A stretch of DNA of 64,000 bases. Origin: Nannocystis sp. RBIL2 (GTDB taxonomy: Bacteria; Myxococcota_A; Polyangia; Nannocystales; Nannocystaceae). Location: assembly GCF_026626745.1 (NCBI RefSeq), contig NZ_JAPNJW010000001.1, forward strand, positions 3,270,001 to 3,334,000. The letters are read 5' to 3'. Positions 1-7,662 of the stretch are shown here, piece after piece. Each line of letters starts with the position of its first letter. Position 1 is the first letter of the stretch. The notes below the pieces were generated by a model that saw only the letters and a list, made by a program, of their open reading frames with translations, had not been told where the DNA came from and made no database searches. The position numbers and the translations under genes are program-made.

Positions 1-538
1 CGGCCGCGATCCGCCGCACCACCCCGCGATCGTCGAAGACATCGACAAGGACGGCGTCGGCGAACGCCGGCACCGGGAGCTTGGCGAGGAGAGCGACGCG
101 GACCGCAGCCTCCTGAGGTGCCGCCACCAGCGCCGCGCTGGCCTCGACGAGGAAGGCCGCGCGGCGGCGGCCGGCCTCGGACGCGTTCCGTGCCGCCGCC
201 AGCGCGTCGAACACCCGGGGCATCTGGAGCACGCCCGCGAACACGAGCCCGGCGACGGCCAGCCCGATCGTCTCGGCGATCACGCCGCGGAAAGTTTGCT
301 CGAGGGCCGGGAAATAGAGCCCGAGGATGGTCACGACGCGCCGACTCGCCATGAGGAGCATGGCGAAGGCGAGGAGGAGCCACGCGTGGCCGGCGGCGGT
401 CGTCCTGCGGATGAGTCGCAACGCCAACACCGCCGCCGCAACCTGCAGCAGGATCGAGAGTGCGAGGACCGAAAGAATGACTGCCGGCAACGCCGAAACC
501 GCCGCCGCTCCCTCCTCGCTCGTACATCGCACGAACAT
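1..538 (-). CDS. Membrane sensor protein, probably sensor histidine kinase, N-terminal part (runs off left edge)
   Basis: An open frame starts at ATG 538 and reaches base 1 without a stop, giving 179 residues of a longer protein. Three hydrophobic segments are visible (about residues 15-40, 48-66 and 85-105), separated by arginine-rich turns. A helical stretch follows containing AAARNASEAGRRRAAFLVEA and then a GAF-like start (about residues 150-179, ending FADAVLVDVFDDRGVV). That order, membrane module, linker helix, then cytosolic sensor domain, is typical of myxobacterial GAF/PAS histidine kinases. The catalytic part would lie outside the window, so the kinase function is inferred. Confidence 0.6.
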   Translation of the reverse strand, partial: MFVRCTSEEGAAAVSALPAVILSVLALSILLQVAAAVLALRLIRRTTAAGHAWLLLAFAMLLMASRRVVTILGLYFPALEQTFRGVIAETIGLAVAGLVFAGVLQMPRVFDALAAARNASEAGRRRAAFLVEASAALVAAPQEAAVRVALLAKLPVPAFADAVLVDVFDDRGVVRRIAA

Positions 539-970
539 ACAAGTATAGGGAGCGCTCAAAAGCGGGCAACGCAAGCGACTCGCGCCTCTGCTGGTCGACT
601 GTCGGGTTCGCCCGGGTCCGCGGCGGTGTTTGGGACGCTTGTCGTCGCCCTCGCTTCCACCTTGAAGCACCGCGGCGTCAACGCAGCCTCGACCACCGAC
701 CCCGGCGGTCGGTGGGTTCCTCGGCATCGACGCGTTCGCGCGCCGCGCCGACACGGTCAGCGCCGTTCCGCTCCAGTGAGCCAGACGCTCCGGCCCGACG
801 GGACGGAGCTTGCGACTCCACGCCGCGCCGCCGATCGAGAACATGTCTTTCGAGACATGTCACCGTAGAGCGCGCTAGCCTGCGCACGGCAGCTCCGGTG
901 CCCTTCAGCTCGCCGTCCTGCACACGCCGCTCGCGCATGCGCTCGGGCTCGCGCGGGTCCACCGCGCCGC
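539..970. other. Intergenic stretch without a convincing gene
   Basis: About 430 bases between the sensor gene start and the next relic. Open frames here are arginine-rich shadows. Two perfect inverted repeats are visible: one with a TTCG loop (841-860) and a 9-bp stem at 954-962/971-979 with an 8-base loop. No tRNA or clear promoter was seen. Confidence 0.5.
841..860. repeat. 8-bp perfect hairpin with TTCG loop
   Basis: ACATGTCT (841-848) is followed by TTCG and then its exact complement AGACATGT (853-860). UUCG loops are unusually stable when closed by a C-G pair; here the closing pair is T-A. No T-tract follows on either strand, so this is not a classical terminator. It may be an operator palindrome or an mRNA structure. 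Confidence 0.4.
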
Positions 971-1135
971 GTGGACCCGGTCGTGCTCGCGCTCGCGGCG
1001 CTCGTCGCCGTCACGGCCGTGCTCGGGCGGCTCATCGAGCGGGCCGGGGGACCGCCGGCGCGAGCCGCGACGGAGACGGCGGTTCGCCCGGGGCAAATGA
1101 CGGGACCGGAGGCCGAGCGCGCGCGCGCGTCTGAA
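971..1135 (+). pseudogene. Possible N-terminal stub of a membrane protein cut by transposon remains
   Basis: From GTG 971 the frame reads a hydrophobic helix (VDPVVLALAALVAVTAVLG) followed by a polar, alanine-rich stretch, as in a membrane-anchored protein start. The sense is lost near 1135, where the IS630 relic on the other strand begins. No ribosome binding site is obvious. This could equally be a chance frame in G+C-rich DNA. Confidence 0.22.
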
Positions 1136-1170
1136 TGTCTACACCGCGGCGGTGCACGAAGGGGCCGATG

Positions 1171-1569
1171 TCATCGGGAAAGCGCAGACGATGGGTCCGC
1201 AAGGCGCAGCTCGGGCTCGGGGCGGTCGCGGTGCGTGTTGAGATTGTCCATGACGAGGTGAATCGTCCGCGCCGAACGATATCGTTGAGCTATTCTGCGG
1301 AGAGCCCGAGCGAACTGCTTCGCCGTGCGGTTCGGCGTCGCATAGGTCAGGTGGCGCCCCGCCTTGGGCTCGACGATGCAGAAGATATTTGCGGTTCCGC
1401 GCCGCACGTATTCATAATCCTGGCGGGCCATGCGGCCAGGTGAGGCTGGTCGGCCAGGACGAGCGGGGTCTCGAAGTACGACCGGCCGTTCATCGAGCGC
1501 GACGACCGGCTCCGACGCGTCGGCCGGTTGCGCCAGGGTGTCGACGAGGTCGGCCGAGAGACGATTCGG
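1171..1569 (-). pseudogene. IS630-family transposase remnant
   Basis: The frame carries the central IS630 transposase block: VALDERPVVL, then PGRMARQDYEYVRRGTAN, a CIVEPKAGRH segment, and IHLVMDNLNTH with the second catalytic aspartate. In full-length members this block is preceded by an HTH region and followed by a motif of the type TPKHGSWLNQAE carrying the last catalytic acid. Both ends are missing here, so the piece cannot be active. It lies antisense to, and just upstream of, a decayed amidohydrolase lipoprotein gene whose signal peptide is missing, so the insertion probably removed that 5' end. Confidence 0.75.
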
Positions 1570-1688
1570 GTGTTGTTGAAGAACCACGCGCTCAAAGCTC
1601 CGACGACGAGGATGTGGTGGACTTCCGCGTGAGTCACCAGATCCGCGAGCAGCCCGAGGCTCGCGTGATCGGGCGGCAACCGCCGGCC

Positions 1689-2772
1689 CCCGAGTTGCCG
1701 CCGGCCGACGACACGACGACGACGACCCCGGACCCGACCACCGGCACCACCACCGACCCGACCACCGGCACCACCACCGGCACCACCACCGAGGGCCTCG
1801 ACACGACCACGGGTACGAGCAGCACCACCGACGGCGCGACCGAGACGGCGACCACGGACGAGGAGCCGTGCGTGAGCGATGACAGGGCGATCAAGCTCGG
1901 CAGGCTGGTCAATCCCAAGGACGGCACCGTCCTTGAGAACGCGATCGTGGTCGTTCACGGCGACCGGATCAGCCAGGTCACCACCGACGAGGACGAGATC
2001 CCGTGCGGCGCGCAGATCATCGACTGGACGGCCTACACCGGCCTTCCTGGGCTCGTCGACGCGCACACGCACTTCGCCTATCAGACGGACCAGGAGCCGA
2101 ACACGACCGCCTGGGAACGGCGGAATTGGCTGCACCAGAACGCCCCGCTGGTGCTGGTGGAAGAGGCCCGCAAGGCCGCCCTGGCGACGCTCAAGAAGGG
2201 CGTCACCACCACGATCGACAAGGGCGCCGGCAACCTCGAGTACGCCGTGGTGACCGTGAGAAACGAACATCCTCGCCGGCGCCGACTCGATCGAGCACCC
2301 GGAGGGCCTGGAGGAGACGGACTTCTTCGACATGATCGACAAGGACGTCGTCTACGTGCCGACGATCGCGCACAACGAGTACTACGGCCAGAACCTCGAG
2401 CTGTTCGGGTACCCGCCCGAATTGGTGCCGTAGCTCGAGGCGTTCACGCAGCTCAATGTCGTGACCGTCAGCGCGGCGCACGACGCCGGTGTGAAGATCG
2501 CCATGGGCCCGGACGCCGTGTTCACCGGGTTCGGACAGAACACGCGCGAGCTCCACTGGCTCGTCGAGGCGGGCATGACCCCGCTCGAGGCGATCCGCGC
2601 CGCGACGATCCACGGGGCGGAGAGCATCGGCGCCGGGGACGAGATCGGAAACGTCGAGGTGGGCTATTACGCCGACATCATCGCCATCGAGGGCGACCCG
2701 CTGACGGACATCCACGCCGTGATCGACGGGGTCGCCGCGGTGATGAAGGGCGGCGAGCTGGTCGAGTTCTGA
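1689..2772 (+). pseudogene. Decayed amidohydrolase (imidazolonepropionase-like) lipoprotein gene
   Basis: A Thr/Gly/Pro-rich lipoprotein linker (about 1700-1860) leads into an amidohydrolase fold: KLGRLVNPKDGTVLENAIVV, the metal-binding GLVDAHTHF, then KKGVTTTIDKGAGNLEYAVV. Three lesions are visible. The signal peptide and lipobox are missing upstream, where IS630 remains lie. Near 2260 the frame shifts and roughly 100 residues of barrel are missing before NILAGADSIEHPEGL. An in-frame TAG stands at 2431-2433 after YPPELVP. The rest then reads cleanly through GVKIAMGPDAVF and VGYYADIIAIEGDPLTDI to the stop at 2772. The parent would have been an exported metal-dependent hydrolase of unknown substrate. 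Confidence 0.8.
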
Positions 2773-2883
2773 CCCGCCCCATGGCGGCCGCTCCTTCCCC
2801 GGACCCTGGCACGGCTGCAGCCGTGAGCGGCCGACTCGCCGTCGTCGGCTCCGAACGTAGCTGTCCTCTGGGACATGTCATGA

Positions 2884-2923
2884 GCACCTGTTCGACGGCC
2901 AGGGCTGGCCGCCGAACAGGTGC
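2884..2923. repeat. 19-bp near-perfect hairpin between convergent genes
   Basis: GCACCTGTTCG (2884-2894) pairs exactly with 2913-2923. Inside it GGCCAG (2897-2902) pairs with CTGGCC (2905-2910) across two G residues; the only mismatch is 2895/2912. No T-run follows. It sits between the amidohydrolase relic (+, ends 2772) and the haem-protein operon (-, ends 3067), the expected place for a bidirectional terminator, but it may be a repeat element. Confidence 0.6.
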
Positions 2924-3066
2924 CATGTGTCGACCATGACGGCGCGGCCTCGTACGGCGGCGATGCGCGCCGGTCCGAGCTCGCAGGTTCGAGCGCGCGC
3001 CGCAATTCGCGCCGCATCGATTCGCCACACCCATTCGTCACCGGCCGCGCCGCGACGGCGCGCCGC

Positions 3067-3714
3067 TCAATTCGGCGCCGGCGGCGACCCGCACGCGATC
3101 CACTGCGCCAGCCGCTGGCGATCCGCCTCGGGCACCAACCCCGCCGGCGGCATCGGCGACGCCGCCGCCTGCGGATCGATCGCCACCGCGTGCGCCTCGG
3201 TCACCGCGCGCTCGTAGACCAGCCGCTCGAACGGCTTGTAGCGCGCGTACGTGTCGAAATCGACCGCCAGCGGCGCGCCTTGCCGCGCCTCCTCGGCCAG
3301 CGAGCTGCTGTGGCAGCCCGTGCACCACGTCAGCAGGAAGCCCGCGCCGAAGCTGCGCCACGTCAGCACGTTCTCGGGCGGGCACGGCGGCAGCGGCGGT
3401 CCGCCGGGCGCCGCCGGTGACGGCGAGGACGGCATCGTCTTCGCGTTCGCCCGCGCGTCGACCTCCTTCGCCGTCTTCGCCTGCTTCCCGGCTTTCGCCT
3501 GCTTCCCCGCCTTCTTGGCCGGCGCCTCGCGGGCGATCTTCCCCGCCTTCTTGTTCTGCTTGTCGGCCCGCGCCTGCTTGCGCGCCGCCTTCTCCTCCGC
3601 GGTCGCCGGCGCCAGCAGCACCGCCGACACGGCCGCCGGCTCCGCCTCGCGCGCGACCGAGTCGCACGCGAGCAGCCCGATCACCAGCACCCCGAGCTCA
3701 CGCAAACGGCCCAC
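3067..3714 (-). CDS. Exported c-type cytochrome-like lipoprotein
   Basis: I chose GTG 3714, which overlaps the end of the upstream DUF1501 gene by 17 bases and gives a clean lipoprotein leader (VGRLRELGVLVIGLLACDS). The product has 215 residues. After the cysteine comes a lysine/alanine-rich tether (about residues 30-85, AEEKAARKQARADKQNKKAG), a Pro-rich spacer, then a haem-binding CTGCH in LTWCTGCHSSS and a distal SPMPPAGLVPEADRQ segment that could supply the methionine ligand. This resembles the single-haem domain of myxobacterial and planctomycete surface proteins. It is the last gene of a four-gene operon (7586 to 3067), so it probably works with the DUF1501 and DUF1549-like proteins outside the inner membrane. 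Confidence 0.8.
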   Translation of the reverse strand: MGRLRELGVLVIGLLACDSVAREAEPAAVSAVLLAPATAEEKAARKQARADKQNKKAGKIAREAPAKKAGKQAKAGKQAKTAKEVDARANAKTMPSSPSPAAPGGPPLPPCPPENVLTWRSFGAGFLLTWCTGCHSSSLAEEARQGAPLAVDFDTYARYKPFERLVYERAVTEAHAVAIDPQAAASPMPPAGLVPEADRQRLAQWIACGSPPAPN

Positions 3715-4954
3715 GAAACGGCTCCGCGTTGGCGATCCAGCGCCTGGAAGACACCGCGAGGTGCTCGAGCAGCCCGGCGGCGAAGTTGTCGAATTGCAGC
3801 AGGCGCCCGCCGTCGGACGGCTTGCCGTCGTCCATGCGCACGCGCATCGCCCCCAGCTTCTCGTCGGTCGCACCGTAGACCCCGGGCCTCACTCCGCCGC
3901 CGAACACCAGCGCGCTGGTCAGCGGCCAGTGGTCCTTGCCCGGCTCCGGCTGGCTGTTCAGCTTCGGCGTGCGCGTGAACTCCGACAGCACCGCCACGGT
4001 CGTGCGCGCCAGCAGCCCGGCCTCGTCGAGCTTGCGCGCGATCGTCCCCAGCTCGGCGAACAATTGCTCGTGCGCGGTCCCCTGATCGGCGATCGCGTCG
4101 TGCGTGTCCCAGTCGAGCCGCGAGTCGAGGAACGCCGCCGCCGCCACGCCGCCGCGGAACATCGCCACCGCCAGCTCGCCCTGCTGCGCCAGCGACGTGG
4201 CCGTGCCGACCGCCATCGCCCGCAGCTGCGGATCGCGGCGCAGCGCCTCCGCGCGATCGAGGCTGGTCCGGAAGCCCTCCAGCACCTGCGCCTCGGGCCC
4301 CGTCTTGCCGGCCCTGGCCGCGTCGGCGCGCCCGGCCACGAACTTCGCCAGCGCCGCCTGCTCCTCGCCGGTGAACTCGAACCCCGGCTGCGCCTTGCCC
4401 TTCGGCGCCCCGCGGAACGCCTTGGCCCGGTTCAGCAGCGTCACCAATTGATTCGTGTTGCCGACCCGGCCCATGAAGCTCGCCAGCGGCCCCGCGTACG
4501 CTCCGCCGCCGAGGTCGACGTACGGCAAGGCCAGCGCCGGCTGCTTCCCGGCCGCCTCGGCGGCGAAGATCGCCGCCACGTCGGGGTTCCGCTCGCTGCG
4601 CGTGCCGGTGAGGATCCGGACCCGCGCCGGTACGTGGGCGACCGAGCCGATCCAGATGCCGTTGACGATCGCCGCCCGGCTCGCGTGGGCGTCGAAGAAC
4701 GCGCGGATGCTCGGCCGCTCGCTGCTGGTCAGCACCCGCAGCCCGGCCGGGTACGTCGTCACCTCGCCGGCCGGCACGTCGCAGCCTGGCGGCGCCTTCG
4801 GGTCGAGGCAGTAGGTCACGTCCCAGGCCCCGCGGGCGAACACCACCAGCAAGAACCGCTGCTCCGCCGGCGCCGCGAAGCTGGCCTTTGGGACAGCCAG
4901 CGCGCCGAGCCCGGCGGCCGTGCTGACGAGGAAGTGGCGACGCGACGTGCTCAT
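3698..4954 (-). CDS. DUF1501 family exported protein (twin-arginine leader)
   Basis: A 418-residue protein starts MSTSRRHFLVSTAAGLGALA, a twin-arginine type signal, consistent with export of a folded protein. The body shows DUF1501 features: FLLVVFARGAWDVTYCLDPK near the start, VNGIWIGSVAHVPARVRILTG, WDTHDAIADQGTAHEQLFAEL and the C-terminal VVLSEFTRTP-like block (VAVLSEFTRTPKLNS) followed by GKDHWPLTSALVFGGG. DUF1501 belongs to the alkaline-phosphatase/sulfatase superfamily and is usually paired with DUF1549/DUF1553/DUF1800 proteins; the substrate is unknown. The same pairing occurs here: the 604-residue haem protein ends 9 bases upstream and a small cytochrome overlaps downstream. Confidence 0.88.
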   Translation of the reverse strand: MSTSRRHFLVSTAAGLGALAVPKASFAAPAEQRFLLVVFARGAWDVTYCLDPKAPPGCDVPAGEVTTYPAGLRVLTSSERPSIRAFFDAHASRAAIVNGIWIGSVAHVPARVRILTGTRSERNPDVAAIFAAEAAGKQPALALPYVDLGGGAYAGPLASFMGRVGNTNQLVTLLNRAKAFRGAPKGKAQPGFEFTGEEQAALAKFVAGRADAARAGKTGPEAQVLEGFRTSLDRAEALRRDPQLRAMAVGTATSLAQQGELAVAMFRGGVAAAAFLDSRLDWDTHDAIADQGTAHEQLFAELGTIARKLDEAGLLARTTVAVLSEFTRTPKLNSQPEPGKDHWPLTSALVFGGGVRPGVYGATDEKLGAMRVRMDDGKPSDGGRLLQFDNFAAGLLEHLAVSSRRWIANAEPFRGPFA

Positions 4955-4963
4955 GCGATCACC

Positions 4964-6778
4964 TCAGTGGAACGCCACCCGCGGGTCTTGCAGCAGCGCC
5001 GCCAGCACGAGCGTCCACCCGCGCCGCCCGTCGCTCGCCGCCTTGAACAGCGCGTAGGTCGCGTCGACCTCGGGCCCGCTCTCGGCCACCGGCTCGGCCA
5101 GCACCCGCTCGTGCAGCCGCACGATCTGGGCCCGCACCGCCGGCTCCGATGCCTCGCCGTCGTCGACCTCCGTGAACAGCCGCCGCTTCGCCCGCGCCGT
5201 CGCGAACTCGCGCTCGACCGCGTGGGCCGCCGCCTCGGCCGCCAGCGTCTGCAGCACCAGCGTGCGCGTCGGCCCATAGGCGTGGCTCGGCTCGGTGATC
5301 TGGAACCCCTCGACCCCGCCGGCCATCGCCCGGTAGCCGAACTGGTCCGAGTTCATCAGCGCGACCTCGCCGATCTTGTCGACCTTGCCCGGGTGGGCCT
5401 TCCACTCGAACCCGGTCAGATCGGCGACCAGGCGCGCCAGCTGCTCCGGCCGCGTCGTCTTGCGCCCGGCGATCCCCTCGGCCGGCGAGCCCGCGCGCGC
5501 GCGTGCGGCCCGGAAGTCGTCCGACATCACGATCGCCTTGACCAGCGGCTTCACCTGCATGTCGCCGGCGATCAGCGCGTCCTGCAGCGACACCGCCGTC
5601 GCGTCGGGCACCTCGTTCCAGCCGACCTGCATGAAGTAGCCGTAGAACCGCCGGGCCGCGCACATCGAGAACCGCGGGTCGCCGGCGATCTGCTGCGCCA
5701 GCGAGCGCAGGTCCTCGCTCGGCAGCCCGAAGTAGCCGGGCGGCCGCCCGGTCTTCTTGCGCCACTGTTTGGCTTGCTGCGGCCGGTACTCGCTCAGCGG
5801 GTAGCACAGCCCGCGCTCCTCCTTGACGCACTCGCCGCCCTCGCCGCGCGCGTACGAGCGCTTGACGGCCCCCGGCGTCACGCGCACGAACCCGAACATG
5901 TGGCTCGCCAGCGGGTCGAGCGTCTGGTGGCAGCTCACGCACCCCGGGTCCTCGACCAGCGCGTTGTTCACGGCTGTCTCATCGGACAGGTCGATGTCGT
6001 TGAACAGCGGCACGTCGCGCTCGAGGAACCCGCTGCACAGCAGGGCGTCGGCGATCACGTGCGCCTGACCGCGGTGGAGGTTGGTGCCGTTCGACGGGTG
6101 GCGCAGCCACAGCGCCCCGCTCGACAGGATCCCCGCCATCGGCTGCTCCGAGTCCCACGCGACCTTCTTCCACCCCTCGGCCGGCGCGTCGCCGTCGGCC
6201 GGCAGCTCGCGCCCGCCCCACACCCGCAGCCCGAGGTCGCTGGCGATCGCGTACTCCGCGGTCACGATCTCGGTGAACGGCCGGTCGTGCGTCACCACGT
6301 GCTCGATCAGCCGCAGCGGCTCCTCCGACACCTCGCGCACCCAGTCGGCGTCGGTGCCCGCGCCCGCGAGCGGCCCCAGCCGCGGCAGCACGAAGCGGCC
6401 CTCGACCCGCAGCAGCAGCACCTCGTGCCACATGTCGCGGACCACCGCGCCGAACGTCGGCGCGTCGAGGTAGCGATCGACGATCGATCCCAGCGACCCC
6501 GGATCGCGGCGCACCGCCGCGATCTCCTCGGCCGTCGGCCGCCGCCCGGCCAGCACCAGCGCGATCCGGACCAGGTGATCGTCCGACCCCAGCAGCTCGA
6601 GGTCGGCCGCCGGCGCCAGCGGCCGGAGCGGCGCGTACGGCCGGCTCGTCGCAGCGATCGGCGGCGCCTCGCCCGGCCGCGCCGGCTCGACCGCCTGTTG
6701 CCGCCGCGGCTCGCGGGCGCACCCGCCCAGCGCCAGCGCGGCGACCATGCAATTCAGTGCGATGCGACGACGTCTCAT
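4964..6778 (-). CDS. DUF1549/DUF1585-like haem-containing lipoprotein
   Basis: 604 residues, beginning with a lipoprotein leader (MRRRRIALNCMVAALALGGC). The body is that of the planctomycete/myxobacterial cytochrome-associated families: LAGRRPTAEEIAAVRRDPG, a RDMWHEVLLLR segment, SSGALWLRHPSNGTNLHRGQ, then VEDPGCVSCHQTLDPLASHM with a CxxCH haem site at about residue 290, and a C-terminal FYGYFMQVGWNEVP plus KAIVMSDDFR block. Proteins of this type are exported and nearly always sit beside DUF1501 proteins, as here. ATG 6778 follows the stop of the upstream lipoprotein gene by one base, so the two are translationally coupled. The electron donor and substrate are not evident. Confidence 0.85.
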   Translation of the reverse strand: MRRRRIALNCMVAALALGGCAREPRRQQAVEPARPGEAPPIAATSRPYAPLRPLAPAADLELLGSDDHLVRIALVLAGRRPTAEEIAAVRRDPGSLGSIVDRYLDAPTFGAVVRDMWHEVLLLRVEGRFVLPRLGPLAGAGTDADWVREVSEEPLRLIEHVVTHDRPFTEIVTAEYAIASDLGLRVWGGRELPADGDAPAEGWKKVAWDSEQPMAGILSSGALWLRHPSNGTNLHRGQAHVIADALLCSGFLERDVPLFNDIDLSDETAVNNALVEDPGCVSCHQTLDPLASHMFGFVRVTPGAVKRSYARGEGGECVKEERGLCYPLSEYRPQQAKQWRKKTGRPPGYFGLPSEDLRSLAQQIAGDPRFSMCAARRFYGYFMQVGWNEVPDATAVSLQDALIAGDMQVKPLVKAIVMSDDFRAARARAGSPAEGIAGRKTTRPEQLARLVADLTGFEWKAHPGKVDKIGEVALMNSDQFGYRAMAGGVEGFQITEPSHAYGPTRTLVLQTLAAEAAAHAVEREFATARAKRRLFTEVDDGEASEPAVRAQIVRLHERVLAEPVAESGPEVDATYALFKAASDGRRGWTLVLAALLQDPRVAFH

Positions 6779-6779
6779 C

Positions 6780-7586
6780 TCAACACTCGAGCGGCAGCAC
6801 GAACTCGCGCCCCCGCGGGCCGCGGACGATCACCTCGGCGTCGCCGGTGTACTCCCACGCCAGCGCCTGCCCGTTGCCCCACGCGATCTGCACCTCGCCG
6901 GCGCGCGGGCACTTGTTGCCGCAGATCTCGACCGCCGTCGCGGCGACGCTGATCGCCAGCTCGTCGACCATGAACTCGGCCCCGAGCTCGGCGTCGACGC
7001 AGCCGTCCTTGCGCGTGAACGTCAGCTCGTGGCGCAGGTGGAGCTCGCGGTCCAGCTTGTCGGTGAGCTCGACCTCGGCGGTGTAGCTGCGCGGCTCGCC
7101 GGGCGTGGTCGGGATCCGCAGCACCGACGTCGCCGCGCTCACCAGCGACTTGCCGATCGTCAGCGCGTCGAGCCGCGTGGTGTAGACCGTCGCCGCCACG
7201 CACTCGACCCCGTCGCAGGTGCCGGCCTCGGTCGTCAGCTCGACGCGCAGGCCGCCGTCGAGCAGCACGCCCTTGAAGCGGCAGCGGTCGAACTGCAGGT
7301 CGAGGAAGCTCGTGCGATCCGACTTCAGCGTCAAACACGTCGGATCGGCGAGCGACGTGTCGAGCCCGCCCTCGACCTGCTCGATGATCTTCTGCGGCGC
7401 CAGAGCCTGCGACACGCCGGCGAGGTTCACCGGCCCGAGCAGCCCGTCGTAGAGGCTCAGCGTCGCCGAGTTGGCGTCGAGCGCCGCCAGGGTCACCTGC
7501 GCCACCGGCTCGTCCTCCGGCTCCGCCGGATCGGGATCGCAGGCCGTCGCCCACGCGATCGCGGCTGCGCCGACGATCGTCGACAT
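6780..7586 (-). CDS. Lipoprotein of unknown function, first gene of haem/DUF1501 operon
   Basis: 268 residues from ATG 7586, chosen because it begins a lipoprotein leader (MSTIVGAAAIAWATACDPDP). An acidic Pro/Glu spacer is followed by a beta-rich domain with six or more cysteines (for example TCLTLKSDRTSFLDLQFDRC, AGTCDGVEC, EICGNKCPRAGEV) that could pair in disulfides. The end is WEYTGDAEVIVRGPRGREFV. I do not recognise the family. Stop and next start are separated by a single base, so it belongs to the operon with the haem protein, DUF1501 protein and small cytochrome; a structural or partner role at the cell surface is an inference. Confidence 0.75.
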   Translation of the reverse strand: MSTIVGAAAIAWATACDPDPAEPEDEPVAQVTLAALDANSATLSLYDGLLGPVNLAGVSQALAPQKIIEQVEGGLDTSLADPTCLTLKSDRTSFLDLQFDRCRFKGVLLDGGLRVELTTEAGTCDGVECVAATVYTTRLDALTIGKSLVSAATSVLRIPTTPGEPRSYTAEVELTDKLDRELHLRHELTFTRKDGCVDAELGAEFMVDELAISVAATAVEICGNKCPRAGEVQIAWGNGQALAWEYTGDAEVIVRGPRGREFVLPLEC

Positions 7587-7662
7587 CGCTCGCGTGCGCG
7601 TGAGCACCGGCCTCACCGGCGACACCTTACCAAAGGACCTGCACGGCTGCCACATGACGGCC

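Noticed and set aside
118-1134. Overlapping plus-strand frames rich in arginine
   Set aside because: They oppose the sensor gene or have Arg/Pro/Ala composition typical of shadow frames in high G+C DNA; only the short 971-1135 stub was kept, at low confidence.
2811-2826. TGGCAC sequence with GG-N10-GC spacing
   Set aside because: The -12 part is poor and no gene follows on that strand.
3251-6952. A 1233-codon plus-strand open frame
   Set aside because: It is the antisense of the DUF1501 operon; its composition is almost only Arg, Leu, Ala, His and Gln and it has no domain.
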